This document shows, in pieces, positions 53,114 through 61,895 of a stretch of DNA of 64,000 bases. Below the pieces are notes generated by a model. The model was not told where the DNA came from. It was given only the letters and a program-made list of their open reading frames with translations, and did no database searches. Positions within the stretch are counted from its first letter, which is position 1. Every line of letters begins with the position of its first letter. A program made the translations under genes and the position numbers. The DNA is taken from positions 1 to 64,000 of the forward strand of contig JAENYF010000001.1 in the NCBI GenBank assembly GCA_016841905.1. The letters run 5' to 3'. The stretch is from Desulfoscipio geothermicus. Lineage in GTDB: Bacteria > Bacillota > Desulfotomaculia > Desulfotomaculales > Desulfallaceae.

Positions 53114-54586
53114 ATGGCGGAAAATAAGAAATATAATTTGCGTTCCGTATTGGCTTGTCTGAAAGAACTGGACGGACAATACATTGAGACTGATGAAGAA
53201 GTAAAACCGGAAGCCGAGATTTCTGGAGTTTACCGTTATGTGGGAGCCGGCGGTACGGTAAAACGTCCGACCAAGGAAGGGCCGGCAATGATGTTTAATA
53301 ACGTAAAAGGATTTGCCGGAACACGTGTATTGATCGGACTTTTGGCGAGCCGCAAGCGTGTGGCGGCCATGCTGGAAACGAAACCGGAAGATCTCGGTAA
53401 GATGCTGAATGAAGCTGTTTGTACTCCAATAATGCCGGTGACGGTATCCAGAGAACAAGCCCCGGCACAGGAAGTGGTACATCTGGCGACAGACCCGGGA
53501 TTTGACGTGCGTAAACTCGTTCCTGCGCCAACAAATACACCGGAGGATGCCGGTCCATATATTACTATTGGAATGGTGTATGGAAATGATCCCGAAACAG
53601 GTGAAAGCGACGTGACTATCCACCGCCTGTGCTTGCAATCCATGGATGAGATTTCTATGTATATTGTACCTGGAGCACGGCATTTAGGTGCATTTTATCA
53701 AAAATATGAAGCAATGGACAAACCAATGCCGGTGACCGTCAGTATCGGAGTGGACCCGGCTATTGAGATAGGAGCTTGCTTCGAGCCGCCGACGACGCCG
53801 CTTGGTTATGATGAGCTTGGAGTGGCGGGTTCTATTCGCAAACAACCTGTGGAATTGGTACAAGCCTTAACGGTAAATCAAAAAGGAATTGCCAATGCAG
53901 AATGGATTATCGAAGGAGAACTGCTGCCAAAATATAGGGTTGTTGAAGACCAAAATACAAATTCCGGAAAAGCAATGCCGGAATTTCCCGGATATACGGG
54001 CAGCGCGCAAAGTGCTGTTCCTGTGATCAAGGTAAAAGCTGTGACACATCGCAAGGATAATCCAATTATGCAAACTGTCATCGGACCATCTGAAGAACAT
54101 GTCAGCATGGCAGGCATCCCTACAGAAGCTTCGATTATGCAATTGGTAGAGCGCGCGATGCCTGGCAAGGTGCTCAATGTCTATGCGCATTCTTCCGGCG
54201 GCGGTAAATATATTGCTATCATTCAATTTAAAAAATCAGTGCCATCTGATGAAGGAAAACAACGTCAAGCAGCACTTCTGGCTTTTTCTGCATTCAGCGA
54301 ATTGAAACACATTATCTTGGTGGATGAAGATGTGGATATTTTTGACACCAATGATGTGTTTTGGGCAATGACAACACGCTTTGAAGCAGACAAAGATATC
54401 GTCACCATTCCGGCGACACGCTGTCATCCGCTTGATCCCTCGCAAAAACGGGAATATACGGGTTACCATGACAGTGGGTTGGCTTGTAAAACGATCTTTG
54501 ACTGTACAGTGCCTTTCGAGCTGAAGACTGTATTCCAACGTTCCGCTTTCCTTGAAGTGAAAGACTGGGAACGATTCGTAAAATAG
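53114..54586 (+). CDS. lpdC: UbiD-family decarboxylase, LpdC/gallate-decarboxylase-like
   Basis: The 490-residue protein is a UbiD-type prenyl-FMN decarboxylase. Segments matching the gallate/4-hydroxybenzoate group include FNNVKGFAGTRVLIGLLASR, DVTIHRLCLQSMDE (prenyl-FMN site), ISMYIVPGARHLG, EWIIEGELLP and EDVDIFDTNDVFWAMTTRF. It removes the carboxyl group from phenolic acids such as gallate or protocatechuate; the exact substrate cannot be read. The ATG follows ACGGAGG. The operon is A+T-richer than its neighbours, which hints at transfer. Confidence 0.9.
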   Translation: MAENKKYNLRSVLACLKELDGQYIETDEEVKPEAEISGVYRYVGAGGTVKRPTKEGPAMMFNNVKGFAGTRVLIGLLASRKRVAAMLETKPEDLGKMLNEAVCTPIMPVTVSREQAPAQEVVHLATDPGFDVRKLVPAPTNTPEDAGPYITIGMVYGNDPETGESDVTIHRLCLQSMDEISMYIVPGARHLGAFYQKYEAMDKPMPVTVSIGVDPAIEIGACFEPPTTPLGYDELGVAGSIRKQPVELVQALTVNQKGIANAEWIIEGELLPKYRVVEDQNTNSGKAMPEFPGYTGSAQSAVPVIKVKAVTHRKDNPIMQTVIGPSEEHVSMAGIPTEASIMQLVERAMPGKVLNVYAHSSGGGKYIAIIQFKKSVPSDEGKQRQAALLAFSAFSELKHIILVDEDVDIFDTNDVFWAMTTRFEADKDIVTIPATRCHPLDPSQKREYTGYHDSGLACKTIFDCTVPFELKTVFQRSAFLEVKDWERFVK

Positions 54587-54614
54587 TCCGGTCTGTTAAG
54601 AAAGCAGACCGGAC
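54586..54614 (+). terminator. Hairpin after lpdC
   Basis: GTCCGGTCTG and CAGACCGGAC are perfect 10-bp arms starting at the stop codon. No T-run follows closely. Confidence 0.6.
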
Positions 54615-54758
54615 AGCAAGGAAGTTTTAAACAAACAAGTATTTCGCTAAGGCGCTGTGCTAATTGATATTCATTCATTAAAATAAGCATTAGTATTTTT
54701 CTAACAACGAATAGAAAAACGTTCATAATTTAGTATAATGGGCCAAAGGGGTGATACT

Positions 54759-55646
54759 ATGATTAATATTTTTCAACGCCACTGGCATTCATCAACGCGC
54801 CGGAGCTCACCCAAGCCAGGTAATGCAGCCACAGATAGTGCTGCTGTAATAGACCCAGGACAGCAGTCAAAAGGGCAGATTATCGCGGAAACGATTTATT
54901 GCGATACCGATTGTGAAGTTGGCGCCCGGTTGCGGGTTGACCCAATCAGCTTTGAAATTATAGAAGCCACCTGGGAAACTTATTCGCTGCCTGTGACAAT
55001 TACCGACGTTTCCGGCTTGCGCGGCGTAGTGGCTTATTTTAATAGCGGGCGGGCCATTAGTGAGGCAGTGGCTCCTCTCGGTCCTATTGCGCACACACTA
55101 TTTAACGAAACAGTAGGCTGTGTTATTCTGTCGGAACCTTTTATGATTAAAGAACGGGGTTTTGCTTCAGTCGCTGATTACCGCGAATACTGGGATGTAA
55201 TATACCTCAATGCCTGCCGTTATTACAGCAACCTGGACACGGCTAGTGAACAGTGGGATTACTTTAGCTACGCGCGCACCAGTATTTTGTTCAACAAGTT
55301 TGCCTCGCAATCTGTTTTTGCGTTGCCGGGTGGAGGTTTCCGCGTAGCCGCCACATATAGCGATTCTTTTCACGAAATCAGCGTTGAGTTTGACATGGAA
55401 AGTAACCTGGTAATCACCAGGGGTGCCGGTGGATTACTGCGCGCACCGCATGCTATTTGCCTGGAAGTCAATGCTTTTCTGCCGTATCTGCAGCAGCTGG
55501 CGGGATATGACGCTAAAAATCCGGTTAAAAAACAACTTGCCTTAGTTTTAGGCCAGGGAGACGGCTGTGTGCACCTGATTGATACGGTGTATGACGCGCT
55601 GATAGCTGCTAATATGGCTGCCAACCGTGGTCTGGCCACCATTTAG
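54759..55646 (+). CDS. Uncharacterised protein, DUF2889-like
   Basis: ATG 54759 follows AAAGGGGTG; an ATG seven codons earlier has no site. The 295-residue product has ETIYCDTDCEVGARLRVDP, a mid region rich in Tyr (WDVIYLNACRYYSNLD) and an end LVLGQGDGCVHLIDTVYDAL. The last part resembles the DUF2889 ending, in which a Gly-Cys-x-His motif is common. No function is assigned. It stands alone. Confidence 0.5.
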   Translation: MINIFQRHWHSSTRRSSPKPGNAATDSAAVIDPGQQSKGQIIAETIYCDTDCEVGARLRVDPISFEIIEATWETYSLPVTITDVSGLRGVVAYFNSGRAISEAVAPLGPIAHTLFNETVGCVILSEPFMIKERGFASVADYREYWDVIYLNACRYYSNLDTASEQWDYFSYARTSILFNKFASQSVFALPGGGFRVAATYSDSFHEISVEFDMESNLVITRGAGGLLRAPHAICLEVNAFLPYLQQLAGYDAKNPVKKQLALVLGQGDGCVHLIDTVYDALIAANMAANRGLATI

Positions 55647-55915
55647 CAGAACTCGCCATTTGCTTCGCCCTCTTTCAGGTTGCTCTGCCATGCCCGCAAA
55701 TTCGCTGAGGCCCCGGATCCCCCAAATCTCACGGATTTTCGTAAGTATGGAAGATATTGACGATTTCAGTATTATCGAGGATGATGGCAGACAGCCGGGG
55801 CAACGCTGGGGCAAAAATCCAGAGGCATTTAAAAACCATTAGATCTTGAAATATCTCGTAACAGGGACGTGCTCCTTTTCTGTATGTTGATAGGGTATAG
55901 AATGAGGCGAAAAAA

Positions 55916-56194
55916 ATGACATTTTCACGCTACGAAAATCTTGAGTTATTGAACCTGCCCGATTGTGACGGGCTGCTCGAAAACGGCCAATGCAGCTGTC
56001 TGGATGTTCCAGCTTGCCTTGGATACGAGTGTTCGTTTTATCATAAAACAGGCAGCCTGGAAAAAGTATTCGCACGCTTGCGAGCGTTGGCTGAAGAAAA
56101 ACAGGAGCATATCTCCCAAAAATATTACCAGGGTGCACGTCCTTGGGCGAAATCCGCAGCCAAACCACGGAGGAAACCCCTATGTACAAGATAA
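55916..56194 (+). CDS. Small Cys-rich protein upstream of carD
   Basis: The 92-residue protein has CDGLLENGQCSCLDVPACLG and YECSFYH, six cysteines that may bind a metal, then KYYQGARPW near the end. Similar short proteins occur in other Clostridia without a known role. It starts at ATG 55916 after GAGGCG and overlaps the next gene by 13 bp, so it is co-translated with the CarD-type gene. Confidence 0.6.
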   Translation: MTFSRYENLELLNLPDCDGLLENGQCSCLDVPACLGYECSFYHKTGSLEKVFARLRALAEEKQEHISQKYYQGARPWAKSAAKPRRKPLCTR

Positions 56195-56709
56195 ACGATC
56201 TGATTGTATATGGAAAAACCGGCGTTTGTAAAATCACGGATATCACGGTTCCTGAAAATATCAGTCTTGACCGAAACCAGCTTTATTACGTCCTGCAACC
56301 GCTGTATCAGGACTATCTAATTTATACACCGGTAAATACCAAGGTGTTCATGCGCCCCATCATTTCCGCGGAGGATGCTGAGCGTTTGATTGAAATGATC
56401 CCCACCACGCAAGCCGAGGCGTATTATAACGGTCATATCCAGGCGTTATCGCAGCACTACGCAGCCATTATCGAAGCTTATAATTGCGAAGATTTGATCG
56501 AGCTCACCATGTCTATCTATGCAAAAGAGCAGGTCTTCAAGCAACAAAAGCGCAAATTGGGGCAGATCGACCAAAGGTATATGAAGCAGGCGGAGGAACT
56601 GCTCTTCGGCGAAATTGCCGTCGCGCTGGATATGCCCATAGACGAAGTACAGAAGTATATCGCCTCCAGAGTTGCATTCGGCAATAAAGAGCAGGTGCAG
56701 CAGAGATGA
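56182..56709 (+). CDS. CarD-family RNA-polymerase-binding regulator
   Basis: ATG 56182 has ACGGAGG 8 bp upstream. The 175-residue protein has the CarD/CdnL N-terminal RNA-polymerase-interacting domain (about 1-60: YKINDLIVYGKTGVCKITDI, YYVLQPLYQD, VNTKVFMRPII) followed by a helical C-terminus (EAYNCEDLIELTM). These proteins stabilise open promoter complexes. It overlaps the Cys-rich gene and is followed by a terminator. Confidence 0.9.
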   Translation: MYKINDLIVYGKTGVCKITDITVPENISLDRNQLYYVLQPLYQDYLIYTPVNTKVFMRPIISAEDAERLIEMIPTTQAEAYYNGHIQALSQHYAAIIEAYNCEDLIELTMSIYAKEQVFKQQKRKLGQIDQRYMKQAEELLFGEIAVALDMPIDEVQKYIASRVAFGNKEQVQQR

Positions 56710-56764
56710 ATCTGGTGCCAAGACAGGCTGGGCAGTATCACCGGACAAGCTTCGAGACATTAAT

Positions 56765-56814
56765 AAAACCATCAGGCAGAGCACTTATGCTGCATCGCTG
56801 CCTGGTGGTTTTTT
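56765..56814 (+). terminator. Terminator of the CarD unit
   Basis: AAAACCATCAGGCAG pairs with CTGCCTGGTGGTTTT around an 18-nt loop, followed by TTT. It separates the CarD unit from the cas operon. Confidence 0.85.
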
Positions 56815-56989
56815 ATGTCTGGGATTTAGGTGGAGCAGTTCATTGCACAATAATTCTCGGACACATAACGAAGGGGAACAGGGTGCGACCTTCTCAGACG
56901 ATAGAACGTACTGCATCTCCGAAAATCGCACATTTATCTAAAAATATTAAATTTTTTTTAAAAGATGTCAAGATGATGTCCAATACTTT

Positions 56990-56998
56990 TGATATAAT
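56990..56998 (+). promoter_or_regulatory. Extended -10 promoter of the cas operon
   Basis: TGATATAAT is a TGn-TATAAT extended -10, 86 bp before the cas3 start. The -35 region is weak. The upstream 170 bp are A+T-rich. Confidence 0.55.
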
Positions 56999-57083
56999 TT
57001 TTGTAAAGATTTAAATTTTGGAAAAAGTGCTAAAAAATTATTATATTACAACAATAAAAATTCAATGAGAAAGGCAGTTGAAG

Positions 57084-59336
57084 ATGAACGAGGACTTTAT
57101 TGCACATGTGCGTAAGAATGAAGACGGAACGTGGGCTTCTCCACATAAACTGTCAGAACATATTGAAGGGACAGCAAGAATGGCCGAAACATTTGCTGCT
57201 GAATTTCATTCCGGAGCATGGGGGAAAGCAGAAGGTTTAGCTCATGATGCCGGTAAAGGCAGATTGCTTTGGCAAAGTTATCTACGATTAAAAAGCGGGT
57301 ATTATGATGAAGAGGCACATTTAGAAGGCAAAAGAGGAAAAACTCCGCATGCTATACATGGCGCTGAATTAGTTGAACATTTATTTGGCAAGGGCATAGG
57401 ACGGATTCTGGCTTATTGTATTGCCGGGCATCATGCCGGGCTACCGGATTGGTCCGGCGCAGAAGGAGCAGGACAAGCCTCGCTGCAATTCCAAAAAACT
57501 CAAGTTAAGGACCTGGGTGATATCGAACCGAGCATTATTGATAAACTCCGAACCGCAAAACCAGGGCTTCCGCCGTGGAAGTTCGCCCAGGGCGGCCTGG
57601 ATTTAGCCTTATGGATAAGAATGTTATATTCCTGTCTGGTGGATGCTGATTTTCTGGATACTGAACGCTACATGGAGCTTAACCAGGCTCTCACCAGGGG
57701 TAGTTATTGCTCCATAACTGAACTTCTCGACCGGTTTAACTTGTTTATCAAACAACTTGATGAGAATGCTGAAGATACAAAAGTGAATGAGCTCAGGAGA
57801 AAAATACGTGCAAAATGTGTACAGATCGCTCAAGAAGAACAGGGAATTTTTTCACTCTCCGTGCCGACAGGAGGAGGGAAAACATTATCCAGCCTTGCTT
57901 TTGCCCTCGAACACGCCAAAGTACATCAGCTTAAGCGCATTATTTATGTTATACCTTATACCAGTATAATCGAACAAAATGCCGATGTTATCCGTTCAGC
58001 TATTGGAGAAGACCAGGTGATTGAACACCATTCAAGTGTAGATGAGGATGAAACTGCACTAAAATTACGGTTGGCTGCAGAAAATTGGGACGCTCCGGTG
58101 ATTGTCACCACTTCCGTGCAGTTTTTTGAATCACTGTTTGCCGCCAAATCCAGCCGGTGCCGCAAGCTGCATAATATAGTTGACTCGGTAATTATATTGG
58201 ATGAAGCCCAGCTGGTCCCGGTGGAATTCCTAGCTCCGATTCTTGAAACCATGCAGCTGCTAGTCGCTCATTACCGGGTGACTTTTGTCATCTCAACCGC
58301 CACCCAACCCGCCTTTAAAGAGCGTATGATGAGTGATGGACAGCTATTTAAAGGGTTAAAACGCATTCAAGAGATGATGGGTGACGAGAAAGACGTGAAC
58401 TTGCTCTATCAATCGTTAATCCGAAATCAGGTTCAATTCCCCGCTGATCTCAGTGCTGTTTCGAGCTGGGAAGAGATTGCCGAAGCGTTAAGAACTTATG
58501 AACAGGTTCTTTGCATCGTTTCAGACCGCAAAAGCTGCCGGGAGTTATATAAGCTGATGCCCGACGGGACCTATCATTTGTCGGCATTGATGTGCGGGCA
58601 GCACCGCAGTGCAATCATCAAGGAGATCAAGGAGAAACTAAAGGCTTACGAACCAGTCCGGGTCATCAGCACTCAGCTGGTCGAAGCCGGGGTGGATTTG
58701 GATTTCCCGGTGGTGTACCGAGCTCTTGCCGGACTGGACTCCATTGCGCAGGCGGCGGGCCGCTGCAACAGAGAAGGAAAATTACCCGAGCCAGGCCTGG
58801 TCATTGTATTTAATCCACCTAGAAAAGCCCCCCAGGGGCTACTCAGAAAAGCAGCAGATACTACCCGCAGCGTTGTTTTGGGCATTGAAGGGGACCCTTT
58901 AGCCTACGGCATGTTTGAAAAATACTTTGCAGAACTGTATTGGAAAGCAAATTCACTGGATCAAGCAGGAATACAGGATTTACTCGATCCATACCACAAT
59001 GACTTACAGGAATGCAGCATTTACTTTCGCACTGCTGCCAGGAAATTCAAAATTATAGATGACACTATGCAAAAAACAATTTTTGTACGTTACGGTGAAG
59101 GAGAAAAACTCATCGATTTGCTAAAGGCAAAGGGGCCGGAGCGCTGGTTAATGAGGAAGTTGCAAAGATACGCTGTTAACATCTACAATTATGATTTTGA
59201 TGGATTAATGCGGCGAGGTGCCATTGAAGAAGTGTACCCGCAGATCTTTGCCCTGTCATCGAATCTGGATTATTCAAAGGATATCGGCCTGCTGGTTGAT
59301 GAGACCGCTTACGACCCGGAGGATTTCATTTGTTAG
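57084..59336 (+). CDS. cas3: Cas3 nuclease-helicase (type I-C)
   Basis: The 750-residue protein has an HD nuclease domain (about 15-230; HKLSEHIEGT, GLAHDAGKG, HHAGLPD) and an SF2 helicase: Walker A SVPTGGGKTLSS, motif II LDEAQLVP, motif III STATQP, and motif VI AAGRCNREGK. It degrades DNA that Cascade has marked. ATG 57084 (spacing from AAAGGCAG) is chosen over TTG 57078. It opens the cas operon and runs into cas5c 16 bp later. Confidence 0.96.
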   Translation: MNEDFIAHVRKNEDGTWASPHKLSEHIEGTARMAETFAAEFHSGAWGKAEGLAHDAGKGRLLWQSYLRLKSGYYDEEAHLEGKRGKTPHAIHGAELVEHLFGKGIGRILAYCIAGHHAGLPDWSGAEGAGQASLQFQKTQVKDLGDIEPSIIDKLRTAKPGLPPWKFAQGGLDLALWIRMLYSCLVDADFLDTERYMELNQALTRGSYCSITELLDRFNLFIKQLDENAEDTKVNELRRKIRAKCVQIAQEEQGIFSLSVPTGGGKTLSSLAFALEHAKVHQLKRIIYVIPYTSIIEQNADVIRSAIGEDQVIEHHSSVDEDETALKLRLAAENWDAPVIVTTSVQFFESLFAAKSSRCRKLHNIVDSVIILDEAQLVPVEFLAPILETMQLLVAHYRVTFVISTATQPAFKERMMSDGQLFKGLKRIQEMMGDEKDVNLLYQSLIRNQVQFPADLSAVSSWEEIAEALRTYEQVLCIVSDRKSCRELYKLMPDGTYHLSALMCGQHRSAIIKEIKEKLKAYEPVRVISTQLVEAGVDLDFPVVYRALAGLDSIAQAAGRCNREGKLPEPGLVIVFNPPRKAPQGLLRKAADTTRSVVLGIEGDPLAYGMFEKYFAELYWKANSLDQAGIQDLLDPYHNDLQECSIYFRTAARKFKIIDDTMQKTIFVRYGEGEKLIDLLKAKGPERWLMRKLQRYAVNIYNYDFDGLMRRGAIEEVYPQIFALSSNLDYSKDIGLLVDETAYDPEDFIC

Positions 59337-59352
59337 AAAGGAGTTGCTGCAG

Positions 59353-60093
59353 TTGCGCGATTGGTGTTTGGAGGTGTGGGGAGACTATGCCTGTTTTACC
59401 CGACCGGAGATGAAAGTTGAACGAGTAAGCTATGATGTAATGACCCCGTCAGCAGCCAGGGCCATTTTCGAAGCGATTTTATGGAAGCCTGCTATACGTT
59501 GGAATGTAACAAAAATTGAGGTGCTTAACCTGATTAAATGGATTTCCGTCCGCCGCAACGAGGTGGGCAAGCCTATGTCTGTCCCAACAGAAAAACAGAT
59601 AACGGGCGCGCTCGGAGCTCCGATGGGCATTTTTATTGAAGATGAGAATGTAAGACAGCAACGTGCCGGGCTTTTTTTAAAAGATGTAAGATATCGTCTT
59701 CATGGTTATTTTGATTATCTTACCCCTCAGCAGAGAAAGTATAACTTTCCGCACCAATTAGAAGTTTGGGCGAACGAACATGAACGAAGCGAAGTGGCTA
59801 GGCTGGACGAAACTGAGGCCAAGTATGCGGCCATGTTTGAACGGCGGGCTAAAAAAGGGCAATGCTTCCACAGGCCTTATCTGGGTTGCCGGGAATTCGC
59901 TTGTGATTTCCGACTCATCCAAAGCCCAGCTGAGGAACCTGTGCAACCAATAAACGAGACTAAAGATTTAGGTTACATGCTGTATGATATGGATTTTGAC
60001 CGTAGCCAGAAGCCAGCTGCACTGTTTTTCCGGGCGCAGCTTAATAAAGGGGTTGTTAATACTGATCGCAGGGTAGTGGAGGTGAGAGGATGA
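59353..60093 (+). CDS. cas5c: Cas5c (Cas5d), crRNA-processing subunit
   Basis: TTG 59353 follows AAAGGAG; the frame is open earlier inside cas3. The 246-residue product has the Cas5 start (CLEVWGDYACFTRPEMKVER), TPSAARAIFEAILWKPAIRW and LGCREFACDFRLI. In type I-C, Cas5c replaces Cas6 and cuts the repeat RNA. It overlaps cas8c by 4 bp (ATGA). Confidence 0.93.
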   Translation: MRDWCLEVWGDYACFTRPEMKVERVSYDVMTPSAARAIFEAILWKPAIRWNVTKIEVLNLIKWISVRRNEVGKPMSVPTEKQITGALGAPMGIFIEDENVRQQRAGLFLKDVRYRLHGYFDYLTPQQRKYNFPHQLEVWANEHERSEVARLDETEAKYAAMFERRAKKGQCFHRPYLGCREFACDFRLIQSPAEEPVQPINETKDLGYMLYDMDFDRSQKPAALFFRAQLNKGVVNTDRRVVEVRG

Positions 60094-61847
60094 TCTTGCT
60101 TGCCTTGAAGGAGTACTATGAACGGAAGGCTACCGACCCTGAAAGTGATATCACTCCGGAGGGATGGGAAAAGAAAGAAATTCCTTTTATTGTGGTTATA
60201 GATAAAGAGGGTAATTTAATTAAAATTGAGAATACAAGGGAAATCGTAGGAAAGCAAAGAAAGGGAAAAATTTTTATCGTACCTAGAGCTGTAAATAGGT
60301 CAAATAATATCAAAGCCAATTTACTTTGGGATAAAGCCGAATATGTTTTCGAACATATCATTGTTGATAAAGACATTGATAAACTAGCAAAACAAAGAGC
60401 AACATTTATTAGTAAAATTGACAACAAAATTGGTGAAATAGAAGCAATAAAAATTTTAATAAAATTTCTTAAAACAATAACTAGCGAAAGATTATCGAAA
60501 GAAGAGTGCTGGACAGATATAAAAAAATCCAACCCTAATATATCATTTCGATTTAAAGATGAATTAAATCTTATCTGTAATCGTGAAGATATAGCTGCAA
60601 AAATTAATGAAAATATTAAGTATGAAACTAAAACAGCGGATCATGACGCTATAGGTATCTGTTTGGTATCTGGAGAAACGGGAGTAATAGTAAAAACGCA
60701 TAATAAAACGCCAATAAATAGAAAAAATAATAGTTTAATAAGTTTTCAAAAGAAAAGTGGCTATGACTCATACAACAAAGAGCAAGGCTATAATGCCCCA
60801 GTCTCTAGTACATCCGAATTTGCTTATGTTACTGCACTAAACACCCTGCTAAGAACTAAGCGTCAGAGATTTACAGTAGGTGATGGTGTATACGTTTGTT
60901 GGTCGGAAAAGGAGACAAGTTTTGAGAGCCAGTTTTTAATGTTTTTTGATGATCCTGAAACAAGAGATAACCCTGATTTATTTTCTGAAAATGTTAAAAA
61001 TCTTTTTGAATCAATTAGTTCGGGTGCATTTATTCAATATGAGGGGAAACATAAATTTTATCTTTTAGGTCTTTCACCTGGGGGAGGAACAAGAATATCT
61101 GTACGCTTTTGGGATTCAAAAACTATCTCTGAGTATGCAGTAAATATTAGAAAATATTTTGACGATTTAGCTATCGATAAGCAAGAACATTATCCTCCGT
61201 ATTTCAGTATTGGACGGTTATTAGATAGCGTAGCACAACAAGGTAACAGTAAAAATACCCCACCACAGTTAGCAGGTGAATTGATGCGTGCGATTGTTGG
61301 CGGATTGCCTTTCCCTGCTATATTATTACAAGCAGCGTTACGAAGGACACACGCTGGTATAAAGACAAGATCTAAAAGTGGTGTTAAAACTATAGAACGG
61401 GTAACACCTGAAATTGCTGCAATAATTAAGGCATATCTTAATAGATTCTCCCGAATAAATAAAAATCAAAGCTATAAGGAGGTCAAAATGAGCTTAGATA
61501 TTACCCAACCTTCTAAAGGTTATCAACTGGGTCGATTATTTGCTGTTTTAGAAAAGATTCAAAAGGAGGCCAACCCTCGGATCAATGCCACGATCCGTGA
61601 ACAGTTTTATGGGGCGGCCTGTGCGACACCGGTAACAGTCTTTGTGAATTTACTTCGTCTTAAGAATCATCACCTGGCCAAAATGGAAAACAGAGGACGG
61701 GTGGTAAATTTTGAACGGTTACTGGGTGAGATTATGGATAATTTAACGGATTTTCCTGCTTATCTTAACTTGCATGAACAAGGCTTTTTTGCCATTGGTT
61801 ATTATCATCAGCGACAAGACCTGTTCACTAAAAAAACTAATAGCTAG
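60090..61847 (+). CDS. cas8c: Cas8c (Csd1), Cascade large subunit
   Basis: The 585-residue protein has the Csd1 start (LLALKEYYERKATDPESDI), DKAEYVFEH, CLVSGETGVI, YNAPVSSTSEFAYVTALN and LLGLSPGGGTRISVRFW. It should recognise the PAM and bind target DNA. The C-terminal 119 residues are preceded by an internal ribosome-binding site and ATG (61488; see cas11c). Residues about 25-460 are encoded by A+T-rich DNA unlike the ends. A 48-bp gap separates it from cas7c. Confidence 0.95.
   Translation: MILLALKEYYERKATDPESDITPEGWEKKEIPFIVVIDKEGNLIKIENTREIVGKQRKGKIFIVPRAVNRSNNIKANLLWDKAEYVFEHIIVDKDIDKLAKQRATFISKIDNKIGEIEAIKILIKFLKTITSERLSKEECWTDIKKSNPNISFRFKDELNLICNREDIAAKINENIKYETKTADHDAIGICLVSGETGVIVKTHNKTPINRKNNSLISFQKKSGYDSYNKEQGYNAPVSSTSEFAYVTALNTLLRTKRQRFTVGDGVYVCWSEKETSFESQFLMFFDDPETRDNPDLFSENVKNLFESISSGAFIQYEGKHKFYLLGLSPGGGTRISVRFWDSKTISEYAVNIRKYFDDLAIDKQEHYPPYFSIGRLLDSVAQQGNSKNTPPQLAGELMRAIVGGLPFPAILLQAALRRTHAGIKTRSKSGVKTIERVTPEIAAIIKAYLNRFSRINKNQSYKEVKMSLDITQPSKGYQLGRLFAVLEKIQKEANPRINATIREQFYGAACATPVTVFVNLLRLKNHHLAKMENRGRVVNFERLLGEIMDNLTDFPAYLNLHEQGFFAIGYYHQRQDLFTKKTNS
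61488..61847 (+). CDS. cas11c: Cas11c, small subunit from an internal start within cas8c
   Basis: ATAAGGAGGTCAAA directly precedes ATG 61488, in frame with cas8c. This is a better ribosome-binding site than that of cas8c itself. The 119-residue product (SLDITQPSKGYQLGRLFAVL ... ENRGRVVNFERLLGEIMDN) is the helical Csd1 C-terminus. In characterised I-C systems this part is made separately by internal translation and forms the Cas11 belly of Cascade; the sequence here fits. Confidence 0.85.
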   Translation: MSLDITQPSKGYQLGRLFAVLEKIQKEANPRINATIREQFYGAACATPVTVFVNLLRLKNHHLAKMENRGRVVNFERLLGEIMDNLTDFPAYLNLHEQGFFAIGYYHQRQDLFTKKTNS

Positions 61848-61895
61848 TTTTATCTTTTGTTTTTAAAAATATAGCTAAGAAAGGAAGTTTGGTTA

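Noticed and set aside
53090-53683. Leftward 197-codon ORF
   Set aside because: It is a shadow of lpdC and its residues are not protein-like (rich in His, Arg, Phe, Cys).
55747-55842. Short frame MEDIDDFSIIEDD... after the DUF2889-like gene
   Set aside because: It has no ribosome-binding site and its upstream part overlaps the previous gene; it may be a remnant but cannot be supported as a gene.
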